Both the position numbers and the translations under genes were made by a program. DNA of 30,503 nucleotides from JALYZC01 sp035997675 (lineage in GTDB: Bacteria > Actinomycetota > Thermoleophilia > Solirubrobacterales > Solirubrobacteraceae). The stretch spans positions 1 to 30,503 of the forward strand of contig DASYIJ010000052.1 of the NCBI GenBank assembly GCA_035997675.1, written 5' to 3'. The notes under the pieces are model-generated. The model was not told the origin of the DNA, did no database searches, and worked only from the letters and a program-made list of their open reading frames with translations. Below, piece after piece: positions 5,806 through 14,216 of the stretch; position 1 is the stretch's first letter; each line of letters opens with the position of its first letter.

Positions 5806-8031
5806 CTAGCCGGCGAGCCGGTTGGCGAACGGCTGGTAGGCGCGACAGGGCTCCCCGCGCAGGCCGGGGCAGGGAGGTAGGGCCGTCGGCACCTTGACCC
5901 CCGGGACCACCGGGAGGATCACGCGCGACGGCATGGCCCGGGAGTGCGCGATCGATACCGACGCGCGGCCGCGCGGGTGGACGTCGGCGAACGCCCATAT
6001 CGGCTGGTCCCCGCCGGGGGCAGACACGAGAATGCGGATCCGGGATCCGGCGCGGTAGGCGTGGCCCTGGTAGTAGAGCGGCACGACGACCTGCGTCCAG
6101 CGGCCCCTGGGCAGCGGCGCGGCGTCGGCCCGCCGCAGGCTCGGCACCGGCGCGAGCAGGGTGCTCTTGCGGGGGTCCAGCTTGCGGCCGTCGGAGCGCA
6201 GCCACCCGTTCTGCACGAAGATCTCCTTGCCGTCGGGCCGCACCTCGGAGACGGTGACCTGCAGGTCGACGTTCGGGGCGGAGGACCGGATCCACGCCTG
6301 CACCGCTCCGCCGCCGATGACCGCCGTGTCGGACCGGAGGGGCGACGTCACGTAGGCCACCGCGCTCCCGGCGGCACCCTGAAGCCAGCGGTACTGGGGC
6401 GACGCGGTCCAGAGGCCGCCCGGTCCCGAGCTCGTGTTCCCGGTGAAGCTGGTCGGCGGCCGGGCCGTCCGGTTCCAGGTGAAGCCGTCGGCGCCGGCCT
6501 TCGCCGGCCTGGAGGTCGCGAGCGCACCGCCCGTGCCGAGGTACCAGGACGCCGCGCGCGCCGCCGACGCCGGGAAGCGCGAGAACGACTGCTCGAAGCC
6601 CGGGACCGGCGCGCCCGGGGCGCCGCCGGCGCCGTTGTCGAAGAGGATGCGCACGGCGGGCAGCCGCTGGAAGGCGGCCAAGGCGCCCTGGTAGGTGGGC
6701 TGGGCCTGGATCGGGTCGTCGGGCAGCTGGACGTTCGGGACGCCCATGGCGGCGCTGAAGATCGTCGGGGCAAGCCCCTTGAGGGACGGAGACAGCCGTG
6801 GCGCTCGGCGGGCGACGTAGAGCTCGAGGAAGTCGAACCAGCGCGTGAACGTCGCCGGGTCCAGCGAATCGATGTGAGTGCCGTTGGTGAAGGTGAACCA
6901 CTTCCGGCGGGTGCCGGTGAAGCGATCCGCGAGATTGGGGCAGTGACCGCCCGTCTGCTCATCGGTCCACTGGCAGGCGAGATACACGGGCGACGAGATC
7001 TTGCGCACGAACGTCTCCGGGGCCAGAGGGTCGGCGACCGAGGGCACGTAGTAGCGGTTGGCGTTGATCTTCGCGATCAGGTTGACGGCCTCTCCGTGCA
7101 GGGCCTGGTTCGCCCGGCATGTCGTGTCGCCCTTCTGGATCTGCGTGAGGGCCCACCGCTGACCGCCGCTGGCCGACGCCGGCATGGCGTCGTGCACGCG
7201 GTCCTTCGCCCACGACAGCGCGAACCCCGTGTTGAGGATCCCGCCCGGGTAGAGCGTGGTCGCGGTGTTGTCGATCACCGACAGCGGCGTGATCGCGGCC
7301 AGGCTCGGCGGGCGGGTGGCGGCGACGAACAACTGGCTGATCCCGCCGTAGGAGACGCCCATCATCCCCACCTTGTGGTGCAGGGCCCAGGGCTGGCGGG
7401 CGACGGTCTCGATCACGTCGTAGCCGTCGAGACCCTGCAGTGGCTCGAAGTAGTCGAAGGCCCCACCCGAGCACCCGGTCCCGCGCATGTTCACGTCGAC
7501 GACGGCGTAGCCGAGCAGCCCCGCGATCTGGTGGATCGAGCTCTCGCCGCCCGCGGGATTGGCGTAGCCGTATCCCGAGTACTCGACCAGGGTCGGGTAG
7601 GGCCCCTTGTCGGCCGGGCCCGGCAGCTGCACGTTGATCGCCAGCTTCGTTCCGTCGCGCGTGGTGAGGTAGCCATAGCCGGTGGGAAGCGCCTGGCCGT
7701 AGGTCCTCGTGCTGGCCGGGGTCGAGCGGGTGGAGAGCACGGTGACGGCAGCGGACTGCACGCCGCCCCGGCGAACCCGGTAGCCGCGGCCCGGCGTCAC
7801 GTTGCGAAACAGGGCGCCGCCCAGCGAGTCGGCCCGGCGTGATCCGATCCGGATCCCACGGCCGTCGACGAGCTCCAGTCGCGCGCCCGCGCCAACTCCG
7901 GTGACCTGGACCTGTTCGACGCTGCCCCGGGCGGTGAAGGCGGCCGCCGCGCGGCCAGTGCCGGCGGCGGCCGGCGACGCAAAGGTGGCCGAAATCAGCA
8001 GCACGGCGAGCGCGAGGAGGGTCCGCTGCAT
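5806..8031 (-). CDS. Secreted CocE/NonD family hydrolase (X-Pro dipeptidyl-peptidase-like)
   Basis: This 741-residue protein begins with a signal peptide (hydrophobic residues 4-22, cleavage likely after PAAAG). A short beta-rich N-terminal segment precedes the alpha/beta-hydrolase domain. The nucleophile is Ser227 in GVSYGG; likely partners are Asp357 (CQWTDEQ) and His386 (NGTHIDS). The NMRGTGCSGG segment (residues 181-190) is typical of CocE/X-Pro peptidases. Residues about 540-720 form the PepX_C jelly-roll domain. Family members cleave acyl or peptidyl bonds (cocaine esterase, glutaryl-7-ACA acylase, Xaa-Pro dipeptidyl-peptidase); the substrate here is unknown. The protein should act outside the membrane. 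It follows the M23-like exported gene with a 41-nt gap on the same strand and may be co-transcribed with it. Confidence 0.88.
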   Translation of the reverse strand: MQRTLLALAVLLISATFASPAAAGTGRAAAAFTARGSVEQVQVTGVGAGARLELVDGRGIRIGSRRADSLGGALFRNVTPGRGYRVRRGGVQSAAVTVLSTRSTPASTRTYGQALPTGYGYLTTRDGTKLAINVQLPGPADKGPYPTLVEYSGYGYANPAGGESSIHQIAGLLGYAVVDVNMRGTGCSGGAFDYFEPLQGLDGYDVIETVARQPWALHHKVGMMGVSYGGISQLFVAATRPPSLAAITPLSVIDNTATTLYPGGILNTGFALSWAKDRVHDAMPASASGGQRWALTQIQKGDTTCRANQALHGEAVNLIAKINANRYYVPSVADPLAPETFVRKISSPVYLACQWTDEQTGGHCPNLADRFTGTRRKWFTFTNGTHIDSLDPATFTRWFDFLELYVARRAPRLSPSLKGLAPTIFSAAMGVPNVQLPDDPIQAQPTYQGALAAFQRLPAVRILFDNGAGGAPGAPVPGFEQSFSRFPASAARAASWYLGTGGALATSRPAKAGADGFTWNRTARPPTSFTGNTSSGPGGLWTASPQYRWLQGAAGSAVAYVTSPLRSDTAVIGGGAVQAWIRSSAPNVDLQVTVSEVRPDGKEIFVQNGWLRSDGRKLDPRKSTLLAPVPSLRRADAAPLPRGRWTQVVVPLYYQGHAYRAGSRIRILVSAPGGDQPIWAFADVHPRGRASVSIAHSRAMPSRVILPVVPGVKVPTALPPCPGLRGEPCRAYQPFANRLAG

Positions 8032-8072
8032 CGACGCAGCCTGTCAGGTCCGTGTTGAGAGCTCGCGAAGCC

Positions 8073-8684
8073 TCAGTGCTGCGGTTTCTTCTTGGGCGGG
8101 CAGCGAACCGGGCTGTGGATCGCGCGGGTGCCGACGAGATCGGAGTTGAGCTGGTGCATCAGCGCGTGCATCTCGCCGCCGGATGCCGTGTAGTGATCGC
8201 AGCGCGCCGTCTCCGGGATGGTCCCGTTCTCGTCCAGCGCGAACCCGACCTCCATGTGACCCGGGTCGCCCGGCGCGCCCACTCCGCCGGCGATCGACAC
8301 CGGCTGCCCGGCCCGCACGGTCTGCCCGGCGCGCACGAGGGCGCGGCGGGCGTGCCCGTAGAAGACGAACCGGCCCGCGAACGGCCCGTCGAGCAGCTGT
8401 AGGACGACCGTGCGTCCGGGGAAGTAGCCGCGGTTGGTCGTGACCACGGCGCGGCCGACGGCGAGGACGTGGCCGCCGGGCCGGGTGGCGAAGTCCTGCC
8501 CGCGGTCGGTGCGCTCCTCGTAGAAGAGCTGCCCTGCGGCCACCGGGAAGCGGTACATCGAGAAGGCTCGGGGGACCGTCCGCGACGGTGCGGCGCCGGC
8601 CGGTGCCGCGACGAGTGCGGCGAGGGCCACGGACGCGCACAGTGACGCGAGGGACGGGGCGAGAACGCGGCGCATACGGTCCAT
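8073..8684 (-). CDS. Exported M23/LytM-like protein with altered metal ligands
   Basis: The 203-residue protein starts at ATG 8684, which has GGGAG about 6 nt upstream. A signal peptide spans residues 1-32 (hydrophobic core followed by APAGAA). The rest resembles the M23 metallopeptidase fold: RTDRGQDF (58-65), the YGH strand ending at His111, the VRAGQTVRAGQPV hairpin (118-129), and GHMEVGF (142-148). In active LytM-type enzymes the zinc ligands are His and Asp of HxxxD and the second His of HxH. Here they read Asp60, Asp64 and Glu145, while the catalytic histidines are kept as His111 and His143. The protein may be a non-hydrolytic binder or use another metal. A basic PPKKKPQH tail ends the protein. 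Family assignment is good; activity is doubtful. Confidence 0.75.
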   Translation of the reverse strand: MDRMRRVLAPSLASLCASVALAALVAAPAGAAPSRTVPRAFSMYRFPVAAGQLFYEERTDRGQDFATRPGGHVLAVGRAVVTTNRGYFPGRTVVLQLLDGPFAGRFVFYGHARRALVRAGQTVRAGQPVSIAGGVGAPGDPGHMEVGFALDENGTIPETARCDHYTASGGEMHALMHQLNSDLVGTRAIHSPVRCPPKKKPQH

Positions 8685-8763
8685 TCGGCGCTCCCGCGGT
8701 CGGGCATGAGCTTTTGCGTCGCGCGATGGTCGCCGTCGGCACTCGCGCCGACGGCGGCCCCGG

Positions 8764-9153
8764 CTAGTCGGTCCACCAGCCCTGGATGACCTCGCCGTCG
8801 CCCTTGTGGAGCGGGCCGACGGCGAGCACCTCGATCCCATCCGGTCCGGCCTCGAACGCCCGGGTCACCTGCGGCTCGACGCGGATCGCGTCGAGCGCCC
8901 TGACCTCGATGATCTCGTCGTCGAGCTTCAGGCGACCCGAGCCCGAGAGCACGACGTAGACCTCCTCCGCGTTCTCGTGGCGATGCGCGATCGCCTGGCG
9001 TCTCCCCGCCTTGACGCGATGGTGGCTGACGCCGGTCGCCTCGGTCTCGAGATCGTCGTTCGCGAACCTGGCCTCCTGCACGTCCTCGAATCCGAATCGG
9101 GGTGCGGAGTCTCCGACGTCGGTGAGCTTCTTGAGTGTGTACGGACCGGTCAT
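8764..9153 (-). CDS. Single-domain cupin protein (copy 1)
   Basis: This 129-residue cupin has motif 1 at AIAHRHENAEEVYVVLSGSG (two His plus Glu) and motif 2 at DAIRVEPQVTRAFEAG. The His expected in motif 2 is missing (TRAFEAG), so the usual four-ligand metal site is incomplete. The protein is clearly paralogous to the cupin at 25177-25578: both share EEVYV, GSGR, KLDDEI, EAGP and a C-terminal WWxD ending. The ATG at 9151-9153 has an AAGGGAG Shine-Dalgarno about 7 nt upstream and a possible GATAAC -10 about 30 nt upstream. Substrate and role are unknown; such small cupins often bind sugars or small carboxylates. Confidence 0.85.
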   Translation of the reverse strand: MTGPYTLKKLTDVGDSAPRFGFEDVQEARFANDDLETEATGVSHHRVKAGRRQAIAHRHENAEEVYVVLSGSGRLKLDDEIIEVRALDAIRVEPQVTRAFEAGPDGIEVLAVGPLHKGDGEVIQGWWTD

Positions 9154-9475
9154 CTACGGGCTCCCTTCGGGATCGGGCGTTATCGCCGGGTCGAGGCTAC
9201 GGGAGGATGACGGTCCTCCTCCACCGGCGGCCTCGCGGGTCTACGAGCTCACCGATTGGCCGCGAGCTCGAGCCCGTCGTGCTCGAGCTCGGCCGCTAGG
9301 GGAGCAGCGCCCCGTTCCCGCCCGGAGAGGCCGCGCCGGCGACGTCAGCATCGAGGGGAGCCGGCCGGCGGTCACGAGCCTGTTGCGCCTCTTCCCGCCT
9401 GAAGGCCGGTGACGTCAGTCGGATTGCCCGACCGATTAGTTTCGTCGCCGCCGCCGGTCAAAGAGGCAGGACGTC
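9154..9475. other. 322-base intergenic region
   Basis: This gap separates the divergently transcribed cupin (left) and VOC (right) genes. I see no convincing protein gene. It holds the cupin Shine-Dalgarno at its left end, a strong hairpin (9263-9291), two copies of GACGTCAG embedded in CCGGYGACGTCAGY exactly 70 bp apart (starting 9341 and 9411), and a third GACGTCA at 9470 overlapping the VOC start. The VOC Shine-Dalgarno (GAGGCAGGA) is at the right end. Confidence 0.6.
9263..9291. repeat. Perfect 10-bp inverted repeat with 9-nt loop
   Basis: CGAGCTCGAG (9263-9272) is matched by CTCGAGCTCG (9282-9291) around the loop CCCGTCGTG. No T tract follows on either strand, so it is not a canonical terminator. 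CTCGAG is common in GC-rich coding DNA, which weakens the case for function. Confidence 0.6.
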
Positions 9476-9874
9476 ATGTCAGAGCGCGCCAACCCAGTGG
9501 TTCACCTGGAGCTGCATACCGGCAACCTGTCGGGCGCACGGGACTACTACGCGGGGCTCTGCGGGTGGCGCCCGGAACGGATCGACGCCGCCGGCCGCTC
9601 CTACCAAGCACTCGAGCTGGGCGGCGGGTTCGGCGGCGGGATCGTCGAATGTGAGGCCCGGCGGCCGCTGTGGCTGCCCTACGTCGAGGTCACCGACGTC
9701 GCCGGTATCACCGACCAGGCCCGCCGGCTCGGGGCCTCCGTGCTGCTCGAGCCACGCGAGGGCCCGGCGGGCTGGCGCAGCGTGGTGTCCGCCCCCGCGG
9801 CGGGGGAGATCGCGTTCTGGCAGCCCAAGCACCGCCGGCGCTCCCAGTACGGCTTCGACGGCCCCGTTCCGTAG
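9476..9874 (+). CDS. VOC (glyoxalase/bleomycin-resistance) family protein
   Basis: This 132-residue protein has the two beta-alpha-beta-beta-beta modules of the vicinal oxygen chelate fold. The first opens with VVHLELHTGNLSGARDYYAGLCGW, giving a candidate metal ligand His10. The second opens with WLPYVEVTDVAGITDQARRLGA and ends with PAAGEIAFWQP, giving a candidate Glu ligand. Length is typical of single-domain members. Such proteins include glyoxalases, dioxygenases and antibiotic-binding proteins, and nothing here fixes the substrate. ATG 9476 has an AGGA/GAGG Shine-Dalgarno about 5-9 nt upstream. The basic HRRRSQY stretch near the C-terminus is unusual. It converges on a small gene with a 13-nt gap. 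Confidence 0.85.
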   Translation: MSERANPVVHLELHTGNLSGARDYYAGLCGWRPERIDAAGRSYQALELGGGFGGGIVECEARRPLWLPYVEVTDVAGITDQARRLGASVLLEPREGPAGWRSVVSAPAAGEIAFWQPKHRRRSQYGFDGPVP

Positions 9875-9887
9875 CCGCGGCGGGGCG

Positions 9888-10106
9888 TCAGTCTGCGGTC
9901 GGCTGGACGCGCGACGCGGGCCACGGCGTGACGTGGCCATCGTCGTAGCGAACCCAGACGAAGCCCTCCCAAGCGCCCTCGCCGAACCGGCTCGGCTTCG
10001 GGGAATCGAAGAACCCGACGACGGTCGCCTGCACCTCCTCGGTGCCGCCACGACCGGGGGCGCGGACTCGGTCGCCCAGTCTCATCGTCTGTGACGAGCC
10101 CGCCAC
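9888..10106 (-). CDS. Small hypothetical protein, SH3-barrel-like
   Basis: I do not recognise a named family. With the GTG start at 10106 the product has 72 residues; ATG 10130 (80 residues) and ATG 10085 (65 residues) are in-frame alternatives. I favour GTG 10106 because a TACGCT box on the minus strand (10113-10118) lies 6 nt upstream, the leaderless spacing seen elsewhere in this window. The sequence RLGDRVRAPG, QATVVGFF, FVWVRYDDGHVTPWPASRV suggests a small all-beta barrel such as an SH3 or Tudor-like domain. Trp-rich, acidic overall, no signal peptide or membrane segment. The codon pattern agrees with a real gene, but existence is less certain than for larger neighbours. Confidence 0.6.
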   Translation of the reverse strand: MAGSSQTMRLGDRVRAPGRGGTEEVQATVVGFFDSPKPSRFGEGAWEGFVWVRYDDGHVTPWPASRVQPTAD

Positions 10107-10205
10107 GGTGACAGCGTAACCCGGCTCCATAAAGGCACCGGAGAGTGGTGAGTTGGGTCGTCGGACTCATCGTTTCGAGGTGCTGGCGCCGGCCGTCCGC
10201 GGGCG

Positions 10206-12506
10206 TCAGCGCGCCGTGTAGATCGCGATGTCGCGGTTGCTGTACGCGAGGCTCGCAACCTGGGCGAGCCCGCGGCTGGCGTCGGCGTGGAGGCGATCGA
10301 CGACGAGGTAGCGGACGCCGTAGCGGCGGACCAGAACCGACAGCGCACGGCGATCGGCACGTTGGAACACCGCGTCGTTGAGCCGGCGCCGGTCCGGGAA
10401 CGGCTGACGCGCATTTCGGAAGACCGCGCCTTCGCCGATCTGGAACGAGCGGTTCGCGTACACCCAGCCTTCGAGGAAGACGCGACGCTCGGCCAGCGCG
10501 GAGTAGATGTACTCGTCCGGCGCCGGGAACGGCCGGCGGTTGTGGCGGCGGTGGGTCGAGTAGTTGTTGACCGCGAGCACCGCCTTCGTGGGCGTGTGGC
10601 GTCGAATCCACGCGAAGCCGGCCGCGATGCGCGGGGTGACCTGCGCGCCGGCCTGAACGTAGGTCGGCCGGCCGGCGACGACGCGATCGATCCGGTGCGG
10701 CGCCAGGTCCAACGGAGTGTTCAGCAGGCCGACGGCCACGATGGCGAGCGAGCTCGGCCACAGCCACGACGCCGAACCTCGCCGCCGCCCGAGCACGAGG
10801 GCAAGCGCGAACACGATTGCGGCGAGGGCGGCCACCGCCAGGTCGAGCGCCGGGAACCACGCCCGCGACCGTTCGTTGGCACGCGCGAGTATCCAGACGG
10901 TGACGAGCGCCGCGGCGGCGACGGCCAGCCCGGCAGAGGCCGCCGCCGGCCAGCGTCCACGTGCGCGGTCGGCCAAGCGGCACAGGCCGGCGGCGGAGAC
11001 CGCGGCGCCGGCAACCAGCCCGTACTGGCTGAAATAGGACTGGCTCAGGCCCGGATGGGTGAACACCAGGAAGGGCACGAGGCCCCCGAGGAGCAGGCAG
11101 AGCATCAGTGATTGGCTGGCGGAGATTCGAGCTCCGGTCCGCGCGAGCCACGGCAGGCCGACCAGCGCCGCACCGTACGCGCCGACCAATCCGAACACGA
11201 CGGCCAGCGGCCACAGGACGAGCGAGCCGATCGCCTGGTGGTGCAGCGCCGCCGTGATCGGGTCGAGGCCGCGCAGCTGCCGAATCGCGCCGGGCGGGTC
11301 GATCGCCAGCCCGGACGACCCCGCGCCGCGGTACATCACCAGGTAGGACAGCGCGTAGACGCCGATGACGGAGAGCCACGGCCCGAGCAGTCCGTGCACG
11401 CCCGGGGCGGCCCGCCGCCACCCGCGTGCCAGCAGCCAGAGGCCCAGGCCCGCGGCCAGGACGGGCAGGATCGTCGCCTTCGCCGCCGCCGCGCCACCGA
11501 GCAGGATGAGCCAGAGCAGCCACCAGCGCCATCCCGTCGTCTCCTGGGGCGTCTGGATCCGCGCGGCGAGCAGCAGCAGCAGCGGCAGGAAGAACACGAG
11601 CCCCGCCAGGAACGTCGGGCTGAGCCCGAACATGTCATTCGATATCTCGTTGCCGAACGTCAGGCCGTGCACGGGGTCGAGATCGATCTCCCCGGCGAAC
11701 AGCGCGAGGACCGCCGTCACCGGGCCCGCCCACGGGCGACGCGCGATCACCCATCCGAGCTCGCACAGCCCCAGCACGCTGACCAGCAAGAGCGGCACCA
11801 GGTAGAGACGGAAGAACACCAGCGGCAGGGACAGACCGGCGACCTGGCTCGCCGATGCCGCGCTCAGCGCCGCGAACCAGTGGTAGGGCAACGCCGTTCC
11901 CGCCACGGTCGGATCGGTCAACGGCCAGTGATGCAGCGCCTCCGCGGCCAGCGAGAGGCTCCAGACGTCGTCGAGCCCATAGGTCACGCTGGCGACCGAC
12001 CCGGGCAGCGGATCCAGCCAGGATTGCAACGCGAGCCCGACCAGCGCGGCGACGCAAACGCCCGCGACGGCCCACGCCCTTGTCGATGCGGATCGCGCGA
12101 CGGCGCGCGGGCGCACGTGGGTGAGCGGGCCGCGTCGCAGGGCGAGCGGCAGGAGCGCCACGATCACGAGTGGATACGCGAAGACCAGGCCGCGAACCCC
12201 CGCCGCGGCCGTGACCACGAATGCCAGCGTCAACAGGCCCTCCCCGAGCGCCACCGCGGCCACGAATCGGCCAAGTCCTGAAACCGGCCAGCGGATGAGC
12301 ACAGCGGCCGCCAGCCACCCCGGCAGAAGCACGAACAGCACCGTGTAGCCGACGAACGCGGCGATCTCGGTCACGCCGACGCCGGTTGCCAGCCATAGCG
12401 CAACGGTCACCGACAGCACGAACAGGGCCGGCCCGAGCGCCACCAGGGTCGCCCACAGGCCACGAGCCGGGGACGTCCGCCAAGGCTGGTGCAGGACGAC
12501 CGCCAC
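10206..12506 (-). CDS. Large polytopic membrane protein, GT-C glycosyltransferase-like
   Basis: This 766-residue protein has at least twelve hydrophobic segments across residues 15-620 and a soluble C-terminal region of about 150 residues. An acidic pair in an extracytoplasmic loop (TYGLDDVWS, residues 175-183) followed by ALPYHWFAAL resembles the metal/lipid-phosphate-binding loop of GT-C glycosyltransferases (PMT/ArnT-like), which use polyprenyl-phosphate sugars. The C-terminal part (WIRRHTPTKAVLAVNN, EYIYSALAERRVFLEG, VRRYGVRYLVVDR) matches the extracellular domain usual in such actinobacterial proteins. The start is GTG 12506, with a TAGCGT box 8 nt upstream. A second protein of similar design is encoded at 19347-20912. 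Substrate unknown; surface glycan or glycolipid assembly is an inference. Confidence 0.75.
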   Translation of the reverse strand: MAVVLHQPWRTSPARGLWATLVALGPALFVLSVTVALWLATGVGVTEIAAFVGYTVLFVLLPGWLAAAVLIRWPVSGLGRFVAAVALGEGLLTLAFVVTAAAGVRGLVFAYPLVIVALLPLALRRGPLTHVRPRAVARSASTRAWAVAGVCVAALVGLALQSWLDPLPGSVASVTYGLDDVWSLSLAAEALHHWPLTDPTVAGTALPYHWFAALSAASASQVAGLSLPLVFFRLYLVPLLLVSVLGLCELGWVIARRPWAGPVTAVLALFAGEIDLDPVHGLTFGNEISNDMFGLSPTFLAGLVFFLPLLLLLAARIQTPQETTGWRWWLLWLILLGGAAAAKATILPVLAAGLGLWLLARGWRRAAPGVHGLLGPWLSVIGVYALSYLVMYRGAGSSGLAIDPPGAIRQLRGLDPITAALHHQAIGSLVLWPLAVVFGLVGAYGAALVGLPWLARTGARISASQSLMLCLLLGGLVPFLVFTHPGLSQSYFSQYGLVAGAAVSAAGLCRLADRARGRWPAAASAGLAVAAAALVTVWILARANERSRAWFPALDLAVAALAAIVFALALVLGRRRGSASWLWPSSLAIVAVGLLNTPLDLAPHRIDRVVAGRPTYVQAGAQVTPRIAAGFAWIRRHTPTKAVLAVNNYSTHRRHNRRPFPAPDEYIYSALAERRVFLEGWVYANRSFQIGEGAVFRNARQPFPDRRRLNDAVFQRADRRALSVLVRRYGVRYLVVDRLHADASRGLAQVASLAYSNRDIAIYTAR

Positions 12507-12648
12507 GCACCGCGACGCTAATGCTCACTTCATGTGGCGTGGGTTAGCAACGCCTTGAGCCGACGTTGACCCGGTCACGCTTGCCGCGGCCGCCCGCATC
12601 GGGGCGTCCCGGCCGTCGCCGTTGTCGGACTCGTGGTAATCGTGCCGC

Positions 12649-13188
12649 ATGGACTCCGACGAATCGCAACCACACGTGCGTACCGCCACCCCCGCGGACG
12701 CCGCGGCGTGCGCCGCGATCTACGCCCCGTATGTGACCGACACCGCGATCAGCTTCGAAACCGTGCCGCCCGGCACCGACGAGATGGCGAACCGGATCGC
12801 CGCGGCCCTGCGGAGCCACGCATGGGTGGTGCTCGAGCCGGAGGGGACGGTCCTGGGATACGCGTACGGCGGTCCCTTCGAGCCCCGCGCCGCCTACCGG
12901 TGGTCGTGCCAGGTGAGCGTGTACGTCGAGCTCGGCCGGCGGCGGACCGGGGCGGGCCGCGCGCTGTACTCCGCGCTGTTCGCGCGCCTCGCGGAGCGCG
13001 GATTCCGGAACGCCGCCGCCGGCATGACGCTACCCAACGACGCGAGCTCCGGGCTTCACCGGGCGATGGGGTTCCAACCGGTGGGGACCTACCGCCGCAT
13101 CGGGTGGAAGCACGGTGCATGGCACGACGTAGCGTGGGTGCAGCGGGCCCTCGCCGCCGGCGAGGGCCCGCCGACGGAACCGGCCTGA
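12649..13188 (+). CDS. GNAT N-acetyltransferase, phosphinothricin acetyltransferase-like
   Basis: The 179-residue protein is a GNAT acetyltransferase of the Pat/Bar/MddA-like branch. Diagnostic stretches are VRTATPADAAACAAIYAPYV with ISFETVPP at the N-terminus, SVYVELGRRRTGAGRALYSAL (residues 90-110) containing the acetyl-CoA pyrophosphate loop, and the C-terminal LPNDASSGLHRAMGF and TYRRIGWKHGAWHDVAWVQR. These enzymes acetylate phosphinothricin or, in many bacteria, methionine sulfone/sulfoximine; a natural detoxifying role is likely, but the substrate is not provable here. The ATG at 12649 has no Shine-Dalgarno. A weak TAATCG box lies 6 nt upstream. It converges on the LysR gene with an 11-nt gap. 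Confidence 0.88.
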   Translation: MDSDESQPHVRTATPADAAACAAIYAPYVTDTAISFETVPPGTDEMANRIAAALRSHAWVVLEPEGTVLGYAYGGPFEPRAAYRWSCQVSVYVELGRRRTGAGRALYSALFARLAERGFRNAAAGMTLPNDASSGLHRAMGFQPVGTYRRIGWKHGAWHDVAWVQRALAAGEGPPTEPA

Positions 13189-13199
13189 TCCGGGCCCCG

Positions 13200-14117
13200 C
13201 TACAGACCCACGCTCGTCGCGGCGCTGCGGACGGCGGCGAGCAGAGCACCGACCGATGGGCGCCGGGCGTCGGCCGTGCGGGTGGCGGTGAAGATCGTCC
13301 GGTGCACGGGACCTTCGGCGATGGCGCGAACCACGACGCCCGGGTGCTCGCCGGGCGCGACCAGGTCGGGCAGAAGCGTGACGGCCAGGCCCTGGGCGAC
13401 GAGCCCAAGGCTGACGACGCTGTCGTTCGTGCGGTGGCGGATGTCGGGGTCGAAGCCTCCGAGCCGGCGGCACGTGCGGTCGGTCATCTGCTCCCACGGC
13501 GTACCGCGATGGCCGGTCGTCCAGACGTCGCCGGCGAGGTCGACGAGCGGTACCGAAGCGTCGTGTCGGCGCGCGACCGGGTGACCCTCGGGTAGCACGA
13601 CACCGACCGGGTCGCGATGCAGATCGTGCCGGTCGACACCGGCGGGTCGGGTATGCGGCTGGTGCTCCCACTCGTCGGCCAGGACGAGATCGACGTCGCC
13701 CAGCGCGAGCGCGGGGAGCGAATCCTCGGGTTCGGCCTCGACGAGCTCGCAGTGCAGGCCGGGCGCGTCTCGAGCGAGCGCGTGCATGGCCGGGGAGGCG
13801 AGGCGCAGAGCGGCGGATTGGAACGCGGCGATTCGGGCGCGCCCCACGACGCTGCCCTGGGCCGCCGCGAGCTCGGCCTCCGCGAGCTCGGCGCGCTCGA
13901 GCAGCGCTTCGGCGTGGCGCACCAGTACGAGCGCCGCGTCGGTCAGCCGGACTCCGCGCCCCGCCGGCTCGAGCAGCGCCACGCCCGCCTCGCGCTCGAG
14001 CACCGCGAGCTGCTGTGAGATCGCCGACGGCGTGAACTGGAGGGCATCGGCGACAGCGGCGATCGTCCCGCGCTCGTGCAGCTCGTAGAGCAGGCGCAGG
14101 CGGCGGAGGTCAAGCAC
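13200..14117 (-). CDS. LysR family transcriptional regulator
   Basis: The 305-residue protein has the LysR N-terminal winged helix (MLDLRRLRLLYELHERGTIAAVADALQFTPSAISQQLAVLE, positions 1-41 being the helix-turn-helix region) and a periplasmic-binding-protein-like effector domain (about 90-295). It starts at GTG 14117. It is divergent from the DMT transporter-SDR operon with a 99-nt gap. LysR regulators often control the divergent gene and themselves, so this operon is the likely target. A candidate LysR box lies in the gap (14158-14172). The effector is unknown. Confidence 0.9.
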   Translation of the reverse strand: MLDLRRLRLLYELHERGTIAAVADALQFTPSAISQQLAVLEREAGVALLEPAGRGVRLTDAALVLVRHAEALLERAELAEAELAAAQGSVVGRARIAAFQSAALRLASPAMHALARDAPGLHCELVEAEPEDSLPALALGDVDLVLADEWEHQPHTRPAGVDRHDLHRDPVGVVLPEGHPVARRHDASVPLVDLAGDVWTTGHRGTPWEQMTDRTCRRLGGFDPDIRHRTNDSVVSLGLVAQGLAVTLLPDLVAPGEHPGVVVRAIAEGPVHRTIFTATRTADARRPSVGALLAAVRSAATSVGL

Positions 14118-14157
14118 GGCGCAGGCGCCACGGCGCGATGATCATGAAGCGATGCTA

Positions 14158-14172
14158 CTGAATAAACGTCAG
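14158..14172. promoter_or_regulatory. Candidate LysR-type box (T-N11-A dyad)
   Basis: CTGAATAAACGTCAG has matching arms CTGA and TCAG and fits the T-N11-A pattern of LysR sites. It sits in an AT-rich patch between the LysR gene and the transporter gene. Confidence 0.4.
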
Positions 14173-14216
14173 CAATCTGGATCGTTTCTGAAGCTCGAGG
14201 ACGGCAGGATCGGGCC

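Noticed and set aside
5944..7842. 632-residue plus-strand frame opposite the CocE gene, and similar long frames opposite the GT-C, MMPL and DUF1015 genes
   Set aside because: These are products of high GC at third positions. They have no recognisable domains, and each lies opposite a gene with clear family motifs.
8685..8840. N-terminal extension of the M23-like protein
   Set aside because: It would bury the signal peptide and run into the cupin gene; ATG 8684 has a Shine-Dalgarno and begins a normal signal peptide.
9011..9412. Plus-strand frame reaching from the first cupin into the intergenic gap
   Set aside because: Its first third is antisense to the cupin gene and the remainder is Arg/Ala-rich with no Shine-Dalgarno or motif.
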